Assembly (NCBI GenBank): GCA_965206145.1
Contig: CBDBIK010000008.1
Coordinates: 1-64,000 of the forward strand
Length of the DNA stretch: 64,000 nucleotides
Direction: 5' to 3'
From: CBDBIK01 sp965206145
Lineage (GTDB): Bacteria > Pseudomonadota > Alphaproteobacteria > TMED109
Made by a program: the position numbers and the translations under genes
Shown here: positions 51,459 to 58,559 of the stretch, piece by piece
Position numbering within the stretch: the first letter of the stretch is position 1
How the letters are laid out: the number at the start of each line of letters is the position of its first letter
Notes under the pieces: model-generated
Told to the model about the DNA's origin: nothing
Databases searched by the model: none
What the model saw: the letters and a program-made list of their open reading frames with translations, nothing else

Positions 51459-53990
51459 GTGGCCGCCACCGATTCCGGCGCGCGCAGCCCGGCGGGGGGC
51501 GTCGGCGCGTTGCTGGCGTGGACGGCGTTTGCGTGGTCGGCGTTTCAGCTGTGGATCGCTTCGCCGTTGCCCTACATGGTCGGCAATGCCATTCCGGTTT
51601 TGAACAACACCGACACCCGCTCCATCCACCTCGCCTTCGGTTTGCTGCTCGCGTTTCTCGCCTATCCGGCCCTCAAGTCATCTCCCCGGAAGCGCATTCC
51701 CGTGCAGGACTGGGTGCTGGCCGGGCTTGGGGTTTGCGCGACCATGTACCTGTCGGTGTTCGCCGTGGAGCTCGGCGAGCGGCCGGGGTTGCCCACCACT
51801 TCGGATCTGGTGGTCGCTTCCATCGGCCTGGTGCTGGTGCTGGAGGGCGCGCGGCGGGCGCTGGGGGCGCCGCTCATGATCATCGCCGGCATTTTCCTGC
51901 TGTATGTATTTTTCGGCCACCTCGCGCCGGAGGTCATCGCCTGGAAAGGCGCCAGTTACGGCAAGGCCATGTCCCATATGTGGATTACCCAGGAAGGGGT
52001 GTTCGGCGTGGCCCTTGGCGTGTCCACCTCCATGGTGTTTTTGTTCGTGCTGTTCGGCTCGCTGCTGGAGCGGGCCGGGGCCGGCAACTACTTCATCTGG
52101 GTGGCATTCTCCCTGCTGGGACATATGCGCGGCGGCCCGGCCAAAGCCGCGGTGGTGTCTTCGGGGCTCACCGGACTGGTGTCCGGTTCATCCATCGCCA
52201 ACGTGGTAACCACCGGCACTTTCACCATTCCGCTGATGAAACGAGTCGGCTTCCCGGCGGAAAAAGCCGGGGCGGTGGAGGTCGCGTCATCCACCAACGG
52301 CCAACTGACTCCGCCGGTGATGGGGGCGGCGGCGTTTTTGATGATCGAATTCGTCGGCATCTCCTACATTGAAGTCATCAAACACGCCTTCCTGCCAGCG
52401 ATCATTTCCTACATCGCGCTGGTGTACATCGTGCACCTGGAATCTTGCAAGGCCGGCCTCAAGGGCCTGCCGAGGCCGGTAACCAAAACCTGGCAGCGCG
52501 CGCTGGTGGGGCTGCTGGTGAACGCGCTCGGTATGGTCATCCTGTCCGGTGTCTGCTACTACTTTTTCAACGGCCTCAAAGGATTCGCCGGCCCATACAC
52601 CTTCTGGGCGAGCACCGCGATCATCCTGCTGGTGTACCTCGGGCTGGTGGCCTACGCCACCCGCTTCCCGGAACTCGGCGCGAGCGACAAAATCGACAAA
52701 CTGCCGATTCCCGCGCCCATCATCAAGGCCGGCCTGTACTACCTGCTGCCGGTGGTGGTGCTGATCTGGTGCTTGACCGTGGAGCGCTTGTCCCCCGGCC
52801 TGTCGGCGTTCTACGCCTCGCTGCTGATGATGGTCATCCTGCTGACCCACAAACCGCTCAAGGCGCTGCTGCGCAACCAGCGCGACGTCGGCGCGCAAAT
52901 CGTCGCCGGGCTGTGCGACTTCAAGGACGGCATGATCGCCGGTGCGCGCAACATGATCGGCATCTCGGTGGCCACCGCCTGCGCCGGCATCATCCTCGGC
53001 ACCGTCACCCTGACCGGCATCGGCCTGGTGATGGCGGAGTTCGTGGAATTCATCTCCGCTGGCAACCTGATGTTGATGCTGCTGTTCACCGCCATCATCA
53101 GTTTGATTCTCGGCATGGGCCTGCCCACCACCGCCAACTACATCGTGGTGTCATCGCTGATGGCGCCGGTGATCGTCTCGGTGGGCGCCGCCAACGGCTT
53201 GATCGTGCCGCTGATCGCGGTACACCTGTTCGTGTTTTACTTCGGCATCCTGGCCGACGACACGCCGCCGGTGGGCCTCGCCGCCTACGCCGCCGCCGCC
53301 ATCTCCGGCGGCGACCCCATCAAAACCGGCATCCAGGGCTTCACCTACGACATCCGCACCGCCATCCTGCCGTTCCTGTTCATCTTCAACACCGAACTTT
53401 TGATGGTGGGCATCGACAGCTGGTTACACCTGATTCTGGTGGTGGCCTCGGCGACCACCGCCATGTTGCTGTTCGCCGCCGCCAGCCAGGGCTATTTCCT
53501 GACCCGCACCCGGTGGTGGGAAGTGATCGCGCTGCTGTTGATTTCCTTCACGCTCTTCCGGCCGGGCTTCTGGATGGATAAGATTTATCCGCCCCTTGTG
53601 AAAGTATCAGCGGATAAAATCTACGAGGTAGTGGAGGCCATGCCGGTCAATTCGCTGGTGCGGGTGCACGTCATCGGCGAAACCCTGGAAGGGGATGTGG
53701 TTGACAAGGTGGTGATGCTGCCCCTCGGCGCCGCCGGCAACGGCGAGGAGCGACTGGCCACCGCCGCCGGCCTTGAGTTGCGCAGGGAAGACGGTAAATG
53801 GCTGGTGGACAACCTGACGTTCGGCGGCCCGGCGGAGCGCCAGAAAATTGACTTTGACTGGGAAGTCGCCGACCTCCAGCGCAAAGCCGACCGCCCAGCC
53901 AAACAATGGTTCTTCCTGCCAGCGCTGGGGTTACTGTTGGTGGTGGTAATGACCCAACGCCGCCGACGCGCGGCGAACGGCGAGCAGTGA
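51459..53990 (+). CDS. TRAP transporter fused permease (4TM/12TM), probable N-terminal frameshift
   Basis: An 843-residue DctQ-DctM fusion of the kind that works with TAXI binding proteins. The DctQ-like part has four helices. The DctM-like part shows GSLLERAGAGNYFIWVAF, MRGGPAKAAVVSSGLTGLVSGSSIANVVTTG and FGILADDTPPVGLAAYAAAAISGGDP. The only in-frame start is GTG 51459, but family-like sequence (DQAALDELVAATDSGARSP) extends upstream of it. ATG 51380, with CGGAG before it, is out of frame by one base and would join this frame if one base near 51405-51411 were removed. Either a real frameshift or a sequence error. Confidence 0.9.
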   Translation: MAATDSGARSPAGGVGALLAWTAFAWSAFQLWIASPLPYMVGNAIPVLNNTDTRSIHLAFGLLLAFLAYPALKSSPRKRIPVQDWVLAGLGVCATMYLSVFAVELGERPGLPTTSDLVVASIGLVLVLEGARRALGAPLMIIAGIFLLYVFFGHLAPEVIAWKGASYGKAMSHMWITQEGVFGVALGVSTSMVFLFVLFGSLLERAGAGNYFIWVAFSLLGHMRGGPAKAAVVSSGLTGLVSGSSIANVVTTGTFTIPLMKRVGFPAEKAGAVEVASSTNGQLTPPVMGAAAFLMIEFVGISYIEVIKHAFLPAIISYIALVYIVHLESCKAGLKGLPRPVTKTWQRALVGLLVNALGMVILSGVCYYFFNGLKGFAGPYTFWASTAIILLVYLGLVAYATRFPELGASDKIDKLPIPAPIIKAGLYYLLPVVVLIWCLTVERLSPGLSAFYASLLMMVILLTHKPLKALLRNQRDVGAQIVAGLCDFKDGMIAGARNMIGISVATACAGIILGTVTLTGIGLVMAEFVEFISAGNLMLMLLFTAIISLILGMGLPTTANYIVVSSLMAPVIVSVGAANGLIVPLIAVHLFVFYFGILADDTPPVGLAAYAAAAISGGDPIKTGIQGFTYDIRTAILPFLFIFNTELLMVGIDSWLHLILVVASATTAMLLFAAASQGYFLTRTRWWEVIALLLISFTLFRPGFWMDKIYPPLVKVSADKIYEVVEAMPVNSLVRVHVIGETLEGDVVDKVVMLPLGAAGNGEERLATAAGLELRREDGKWLVDNLTFGGPAERQKIDFDWEVADLQRKADRPAKQWFFLPALGLLLVVVMTQRRRRAANGEQ

Positions 53991-54161
53991 GCAGTGAGCG
54001 GTGAGCACAACGGAACAACCCCAAAGTAGTCCCATCCACCAAACCACAGGCATTCCCCTGACCTGTAGCAGAGTTTACAGCACCGATCGCGGTGTAGTAG
54101 ATTGGCTAAAGAAGTGATCGAATCCCTGAGTTTCTGGTATGATTTTTGAAGGTACGTTGAA

Positions 54162-54532
54162 ATGATTTGTAAGCTAAGAAACACATATCCAGCTATGTTT
54201 TTGCAAATGCCTCTTGCACTGCTGTAACTGGTGCTGGTGCTGGTATCGTCGCAAATAATGGTAAGTATCTTGGTGAAATTGGAAGTGAGTATGGCTCTGA
54301 ATCGATATTTAATGAATATGGCACATATGAGAATGAATATAGTTCCGACAGCATTTGGAATGAGTATGATTCATCTGGAGGAAAATACTCATCCAATTCA
54401 CCATTCAACGCTTATACATCAACTCCACCTGTGTTGGTGAAAAATGGTAGGGCAATTGCGCATCTTAGAGTTAATAAATTCTTAGAAGCACCAGTAAACT
54501 CATATTTTTTCAAATCATGCACATTTTACTAA
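54162..54532 (+). pseudogene. Cassette 1: Tyr/Asn/Ser-rich repeat protein, frameshifted
   Basis: An open frame at 54173-54532 without a start codon encodes an extracellular-looking protein: ANASCTAVTGAGAGIVANNG, then GKYLGEIGSEYGSESIFNEYGTYENEYSSDSIWNEYD and NPF-like SNSPFNAYTSTPP. This resembles small proteins with repeated GKYLG...DSI.NPYG units. The nearest ATG (54162) is in another frame and would connect if the T5 run at 54198-54202 had one more T. AT-rich, and it ends just before attC 1. Function unknown. Confidence 0.5.
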
Positions 54533-54538
54533 AAAGAC

Positions 54539-54595
54539 TCATAACAAATTATTCCAGCCGACCGCTAACGCGGCGGCTGAATTTAGATGTTAGGC
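54539..54595 (+). repeat. attC-like site 1
   Basis: A 57-bp imperfect palindrome ending in the consensus right core GTTAGGC (54589-54595). The left core CATAAC is imperfect. Arms CAGCCG.CCGCTAACGCGGCGGCTG fold back on each other. Confidence 0.8.
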
Positions 54596-54612
54596 ATTTA
54601 TAGGAGAAAAAC

Positions 54613-54882
54613 GTGCCATCATTATCAACATTTTATGGAATTATCGTTTACATGTATTTCATGGATAATAAGCAACATAGCCTTCCGCATATTCATGTCA
54701 AATATCAAGAACATGAGGTGGTTGTATCTATACCTGATGGTGATATTCTCGAAGGAAGTATACCATCGTCAAAAATGAAACTGCTTCAAGCCTGGGTTGA
54801 AATACATAAAGATGAATTGGTGGCTGATTGGGCATTAGCAGTGTCTGGGGAGCAGCCATATAAAATAGAACCGTTGAGGTAA
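54613..54882 (+). CDS. Cassette 2a: DUF4160 protein
   Basis: An 89-residue DUF4160 protein from GTG 54613, with AGGAG six bases upstream. Family hallmarks are YMYFMDNKQHSLPHIHVKY, where HxPHxH is usual, then VSIPDGDILEGSIP and LLQAWVEIHKDELVADW. DUF4160 and DUF2442 genes are often found as adjacent pairs in integrons and mobile islands and are suspected toxin-antitoxin modules. That activity is inferred, not shown. The partner starts 4 bp after its stop. Confidence 0.9.
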   Translation: MPSLSTFYGIIVYMYFMDNKQHSLPHIHVKYQEHEVVVSIPDGDILEGSIPSSKMKLLQAWVEIHKDELVADWALAVSGEQPYKIEPLR

Positions 54883-54886
54883 GGCA

Positions 54887-55129
54887 ATGAACCCAAGAAT
54901 AAAAGAAGTTTCAACCACTGATGGTTATCAGCTAAACCTCTTGTTTACTAATGGTGAAAGAGGGATTTATGATTGCTCCAATATTCTTGATTTTGGAGTA
55001 TTCAAGGAGCTAAAAAACAAACATTATTTTATTCAAGCTAGCGTAATTGATGGCACAGTTGTGTGGCCTCATGAACAAGATATTTGTCCCGATACGTTAT
55101 ACTTAGATTCAATAAAAGAAAATGCCTAA
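54887..55129 (+). CDS. Cassette 2b: DUF2442 protein
   Basis: An 80-residue DUF2442 protein: IKEVSTTDGYQLNLLFTNGERGIYDCSNILDFGVFKELKNK and later VDGTVVWPHEQDICPDTLYLDS-like IDGTVVWPHEQDICPD, the conserved family end. A GAGGTAAGG ribosome site overlaps the end of the DUF4160 gene. It probably acts with the DUF4160 product. The stop lies within attC 2, typical of cassettes. Confidence 0.92.
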   Translation: MNPRIKEVSTTDGYQLNLLFTNGERGIYDCSNILDFGVFKELKNKHYFIQASVIDGTVVWPHEQDICPDTLYLDSIKENA

Positions 55130-55180
55130 CAAGGCACTCCAGCGGACGGCTGACGCCGCCGCTGAGTTTAGGCGTTAGAG
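55124..55180 (+). repeat. attC-like site 2
   Basis: A classic 57-bp attC: left core GCCTAAC (55124-55130), near-palindromic arms CAGCGGACGGC/GCCGCCGCTG, right core GTTAGAG (55174-55180). It ends the DUF4160/DUF2442 cassette. Confidence 0.92.
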
Positions 55181-55197
55181 CATTAGGAATCGAACTG

Positions 55198-55702
55198 ATG
55201 AATTTCAAATATCACTTAGTACCAATTCTGTTGTTAGCGCCAACAATGGTTGCTGCAAATGCGGAAAAGGATTCCCAGCTATTTAAGCTATATCGAACTC
55301 GATAACGGATATGTGATTTGTGGAGAAGAATATTCGAGTTACCACGAAAGTCGCACAGGCATGGTTTGTACGGGTGGTAAGTATTCAAGCTATCACGAAA
55401 GCCGAACTGGCCAAGTTTCCTGTGGCGGAGAATATAGTAGCTACCATGAAAGTCGGACAGGTCAAGTGTGCGCAGGGGGTGAATACTCCAGTTACCACGA
55501 AAGCCGAACCGGTGAGGTAGCGTGTGGCGGTGAATACAGCAGCTATCACGAAAGTAGAACAGGAAAAGTGTGTGCCGGAGGTGAATACTCCAGTTACCAC
55601 GAAAGCCGAACCGGTGAGGTAGCGTGTGGCGGTCGATACAGCAGCTATCACCAAAGTAGAACAGGAAAAGTATGTTTTGGTGGTTTGTATCGACCAAAAT
55701 AG
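55198..55702 (+). pseudogene. Cassette 3: secreted 17-residue-repeat protein, frameshifted after the signal peptide
   Basis: ATG 55198 opens a signal peptide (MNFKYHLVPILLLAPTMVAA) but stops after 35 codons. The +1 frame continues as YIELDNGYVICGEEYSSYHESRTG and then tandem 17-residue units (VCxGGxYSSYHESRTGx, about seven, 51 bp each) to 55702. Removing one C from the CCC run near 55274 would fuse them into one ~160-residue secreted protein. Read alone, the repeat frame has an ATG at 55250 but no signal peptide. Each unit has one Cys, so disulfide stacking is possible. Function unknown. Confidence 0.7.
55319..55680 (+). repeat. 51-bp tandem repeat (about seven units)
   Basis: Tandem repeats within cassette 3 encoding YSSYHESRTG plus a Val/Cys/Gly-Gly linker. 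Nucleotide copies differ at many third positions, so the array is not very recent. Confidence 0.9.
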
Positions 55703-55774
55703 CTCTAACAAAGCGCTCGTTCGGACGCAAACTACGCTGCGCTTCGTTTGCGCCGCACAGCTTGGTCGTTAGAT
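55703..55774 (+). repeat. attC-like site 3
   Basis: A 72-bp site with left core CTCTAAC (first base off consensus), a central palindrome GACGCAAACTACGCTGCGC/GCTTCGTTTGCGCC, and right core GTTAGAT (55768-55774). Confidence 0.85.
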
Positions 55775-55786
55775 TTCACGGGTGCT

Positions 55787-56635
55787 ATGGCTAACCACTG
55801 GTCAGATTCCGAGGTCGAAGCAGCAGTAGCGGACTATTTCCGTATGTTGCGTCTTGAACTGACCGGTCACAAATACAACAAGACCGAGCATCGGCGTGCA
55901 TTGATGGAACTGCTGGATAACCGCTCCGATAGCTCAGTTGAACTGAAGCATCAGAACATCAGCGCTGTGCTGATCGAAATGGGCATTCCCTACATTGATG
56001 GCTACAAGCCGCGTTTCAACTACCAACGTTCGCTGCTCCCGGCAGCGGTTGCGGACTATCTGAAGAACCATCCACAGACCCAACAACTGTTCGCCGCGAG
56101 CGCCGAAGCAACGCCACCCGTTCCCACCGTTGAAGATTTTCTTGTTGCCCTGGAGGAGCCACCTAAACCGGATGATCGAATGGCTCCGGCCATCGCTGAG
56201 CCACGAACCTTCTATAACCCAGGTGGTGTCAACTACCTAGAGCGCGAAGCTCGGAATCAATTGCTAGGGGAAGCTGGGGAACAATTCGCCATCAATTTCG
56301 AGCGTGCTCGCCTGATTCGAGCCGGAAAGGAATCCCTTGCTGAGCACATCGAGCAAGTTTCGGCAACAGTAGGCCCATCTGCAGGATTCGACATCAAGTC
56401 TTTCGAAGAAAACGGTACAGATCGCTTCATTGAGGCCAAGACAACCAAGTACGGAAAAAACTCACCATTCTTCGTAACGCCCAATGAGTTGCGGCTCTCG
56501 CGGGACAACGCATCAAGCTACTACCTGTACCGCTTGTTCAAGTTTCGAGAATCCCCGCGCCTCTTCGCCCTGCACGGGCGTGTGGAAGATAAGTGCATAC
56601 TTGAACCGTCTGAGTTCATAGCGAGGCCGGCGTGA
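55787..56635 (+). CDS. Cassette 4: DUF3883 domain protein
   Basis: A 282-residue protein starting MANHWSDSEVEAAVADYF. The N-terminal ~110 residues (HKYNKTEHRRALMELLDNRSDSSVELKHQNISAVLIEMG) are a helical region often found in this family. The C-terminal part, NQLLGEAGEQFAINFERARL, GFDIKSFEENGTDRFIEAKTTKYG and FVTPNELRLS, is the DUF3883 fold, related to restriction-endonuclease-like nucleases: Glu, then Asp and the E-A-K motif are present. It may be a nuclease or a defence component. No partner gene is in the cassette. It is flanked by attC 3 and attC 4. Confidence 0.88.
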   Translation: MANHWSDSEVEAAVADYFRMLRLELTGHKYNKTEHRRALMELLDNRSDSSVELKHQNISAVLIEMGIPYIDGYKPRFNYQRSLLPAAVADYLKNHPQTQQLFAASAEATPPVPTVEDFLVALEEPPKPDDRMAPAIAEPRTFYNPGGVNYLEREARNQLLGEAGEQFAINFERARLIRAGKESLAEHIEQVSATVGPSAGFDIKSFEENGTDRFIEAKTTKYGKNSPFFVTPNELRLSRDNASSYYLYRLFKFRESPRLFALHGRVEDKCILEPSEFIARPA

Positions 56636-56636
56636 A

Positions 56637-56726
56637 ACCTAACAAGGCGACGAAGTCGTTCGCTACGCTCACTCGGACGGCCCACCCGCTGCGCGGTCGT
56701 TCCGCCGCTTATCGCTGCCGTTATAG
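56637..56726 (+). repeat. attC-like site 4
   Basis: A 90-bp site with left core ACCTAAC (56637-56643), a long internal palindromic part and right core GTTATAG (56720-56726). It follows the DUF3883 stop directly. Confidence 0.85.
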
Positions 56727-56741
56727 GTCATGGAGACATCG

Positions 56742-56761
56742 ATGAGAAAAATAATAATATT
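56742..56761 (+). pseudogene. Cassette 5: gene stub cut by the IS5 element
   Basis: GGAGA then ATG at 56742 and codons for MRKIII, the look of a signal-peptide start, ending at the IS. The rest of the gene is not found on the other side, so it was probably deleted. Confidence 0.4.
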
Positions 56762-57977
56762 GAGACCTTTGCACGAAACCAGCAGAATCTGCGTTGAGAA
56801 TTTGCGATAATAGGTTCAAGCACTATACCCACCACACTACCCCTTGGAGGAGAAGAAATGGCCTGGAAAAACCTCGCGCAACGCAGTTTGGCGGATGGCA
56901 TGTTGATCGATCATGATGCCCTCAAAGAACTGGATGGTGTGCACGAATTAATCGATTGGTCGCGCCTTGAGCAACTGCTTTCAGGTATTCATGCAAGCCC
57001 TCGGGGCGAGAAGGCCTGGCCACCCTTGATGATGGTTAAAGCGTTGTTGCTGCAAAGCTGGTACGGGCTCAGTGATCCGGCACTGGAAAAGCAATTGGCA
57101 CGCGACCTGCTGTTTCGTCGCTTCACCGGTCTGGATATTTCAGAACCGGTGCCGGATCACGCGACGTTATGGCGGTTTAGACAAACGCTGGAGCGCTTAT
57201 CCTTGATGGATGCGTGCCTGGGTGAGATCAACACTCAATTGAGCGAACAAGGGCTTTACATCCAATCGGGAGGGGTCAGTATTGTTGATGCCAGTGTGAT
57301 TGAAGCGAAACAATGTCGTCCCCATAAGAACCAGGAAGGTCATTCGACCCAAGACCCCGAGGCCGGCTGGAATGTGAAAGCCGGGTCGGATGGAAAGCGC
57401 AAAAGCACATATGGTTATAAGGCGCATATGAATGTGGATGAAGATGGGTTCATCAAGTCAACCGACTACAGCCCGGGTAATGTGCATGATTCCAATTACT
57501 TTACGGATTTATTATGCGGCGATGAGACGGCGGTTTATGCGGATAGTGCTTATCGTAGTCAGGCTCACGACCAGTGGCTGGCGGAGCGACAGATAGATAA
57601 TCGGATCATCAAACGTGGCTATCGGAACAAGCCGTTGGATGCACAGGGGAGGAAGTTTAACCGGCTTCATTCGGGGGTACGCTGTACGGTGGAACGTGTC
57701 TTTGGGGTGTTAAAGCTACACTACGGGATGGGCAAAGCCCGCTACCTGGGTCTTGGCCGTAACCGCACGCGCTTTGAGTTGATGTGCGTCGCCCACAATA
57801 TCAAGCGTGGTTTATCGCTTCAGCAGGCAAGTTGCGCCTAAAAAATGGAAAAGGGGTGGAAAGATGGAGTAATCGGCCAGCCAATACGGCTGATTGAGTG
57901 CTTTTTGGGTATTTTTCTCAAAAAAAAGCCCGTTTGAAGAACTGAGAAGCCCTACAGTGTGTTCGTGCAAAGGTCTC
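56762..57977 (+). mobile_element. IS5-family insertion sequence, copy 2
   Basis: A 1,216-bp element with the same ends GAGACCTTTGCACGAA as copy 1 and about 97-98% similar by eye. The flanks share only ATT (no 5-bp duplication), which suggests rearrangement or deletion next to it. It sits in the cassette array. Confidence 0.95.
56858..57841 (+). CDS. IS5-family transposase (copy 2)
   Basis: A 327-residue DDE transposase nearly identical to the one at 48434, with all three catalytic regions intact (IVDASVIEAKQ, VYADSAYRSQ, VERVFGVLKLHYG). The few differences (IDHDALK for IEHDALK, HMNVDED for HINVDED, AERQIDN for AQRQIDN) show that the copies have diverged slightly. Confidence 0.96.
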   Translation: MAWKNLAQRSLADGMLIDHDALKELDGVHELIDWSRLEQLLSGIHASPRGEKAWPPLMMVKALLLQSWYGLSDPALEKQLARDLLFRRFTGLDISEPVPDHATLWRFRQTLERLSLMDACLGEINTQLSEQGLYIQSGGVSIVDASVIEAKQCRPHKNQEGHSTQDPEAGWNVKAGSDGKRKSTYGYKAHMNVDEDGFIKSTDYSPGNVHDSNYFTDLLCGDETAVYADSAYRSQAHDQWLAERQIDNRIIKRGYRNKPLDAQGRKFNRLHSGVRCTVERVFGVLKLHYGMGKARYLGLGRNRTRFELMCVAHNIKRGLSLQQASCA

Positions 57978-58051
57978 ATTAAGTCGTTCGCTGCGCTCTC
58001 TGGGATGCTCCGCTCGTTCCTCGCTCCGCACCCCTTATGTTGGCGTTAGAT
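57978..58051 (+). repeat. attC-like site 5, truncated by the IS
   Basis: AAGTCGTTCGCTGCGCTC at its left matches the interior of attC 4, and it ends in the right core GTTAGAT (58045-58051). The left core and about 10 bp are missing at the IS border. Confidence 0.75.
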
Positions 58052-58064
58052 TCTGAAAACACAC

Positions 58065-58139
58065 ATGAACATTGCACGAATACTCGCCAGCTACACAAAT
58101 GTCGCCAGAAATTTCACTGTCGAAGCTGAAAAAACTTAA
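58065..58139 (+). CDS. Cassette 6: possible 24-residue peptide
   Basis: ATG 58065 to TAA 58137-58139 encodes MNIARILASYTNVARNFTVE... in the right place for a cassette gene, just after attC 5. It is short, has no clear ribosome site and matches nothing I know. The cassette may instead be non-coding or decayed. Confidence 0.25.
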   Translation: MNIARILASYTNVARNFTVEAEKT

Positions 58140-58176
58140 TGATAAAGTACCCGAATCACAAAAAATACCAAATGTC

Positions 58177-58249
58177 GCCTAACAAGCGCATGCAGCCGGA
58201 CTGCCAAATCGCTACGCGCTTTATCAGTCGCTGATGCGAGGCGTTAGGC
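58177..58249 (+). repeat. attC-like site 6
   Basis: A 73-bp site with consensus left core GCCTAAC (58177-58183) and right core GTTAGGC (58243-58249), with a palindromic interior. It is the last attC seen; AT-rich remnant sequence continues to about 58370. Confidence 0.9.
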
Positions 58250-58559
58250 CTCAGTCAGAGAATTTTATAAACCTGAAAATTCGGAATGAAAATAATGGTG
58301 ATATTGATGCAATTGATAAAGTCACGAAGCATTTTTGAATGTAGCAACCAGGCGATGCGCGGGGATGATATACTATTCCATTACCCGCCCCCCACTCCCC
58401 GGCCCGCAAAATCCCGGACAGGCGGCGGAGGCGAAAAGATGGATGCAAGAAGGTGGGGGCGGGAACCATCGCCGCTGCGCCGAATCTCAAAGTCGATGCT
58501 TAACATGCCCGGATGCCCGGATACCCGGATACCCGAACACCACACTCCTGAAACCGCCC
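58250..58559. other. End of the cassette region and upstream region of the motor-like operon
   Basis: The first ~120 bp are AT-rich and look like a decayed cassette without an attC. GC-rich chromosomal sequence resumes near 58370. Four 8-bp units like CCCGGATA (58508-58539) form a tandem repeat just before the next gene. A promoter for the following operon should lie here. Confidence 0.5.

Larger units (their letters stand above)
54173..58249 (+). other. Integron-like gene-cassette array without visible integrase (CALIN)
   Basis: Six attC-like sites (54539, 55124, 55703, 56637, 57978 truncated, 58177) separate short, mostly AT-richer genes that nearly all read in the same direction. This is the structure of integron cassettes. 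No intI gene or attI site is seen on either side in the window. An IS5-family element interrupts the array. The cassette genes are a DUF4160/DUF2442 pair, a 17-residue-repeat protein, a DUF3883 protein and small or broken frames. Confidence 0.85.
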
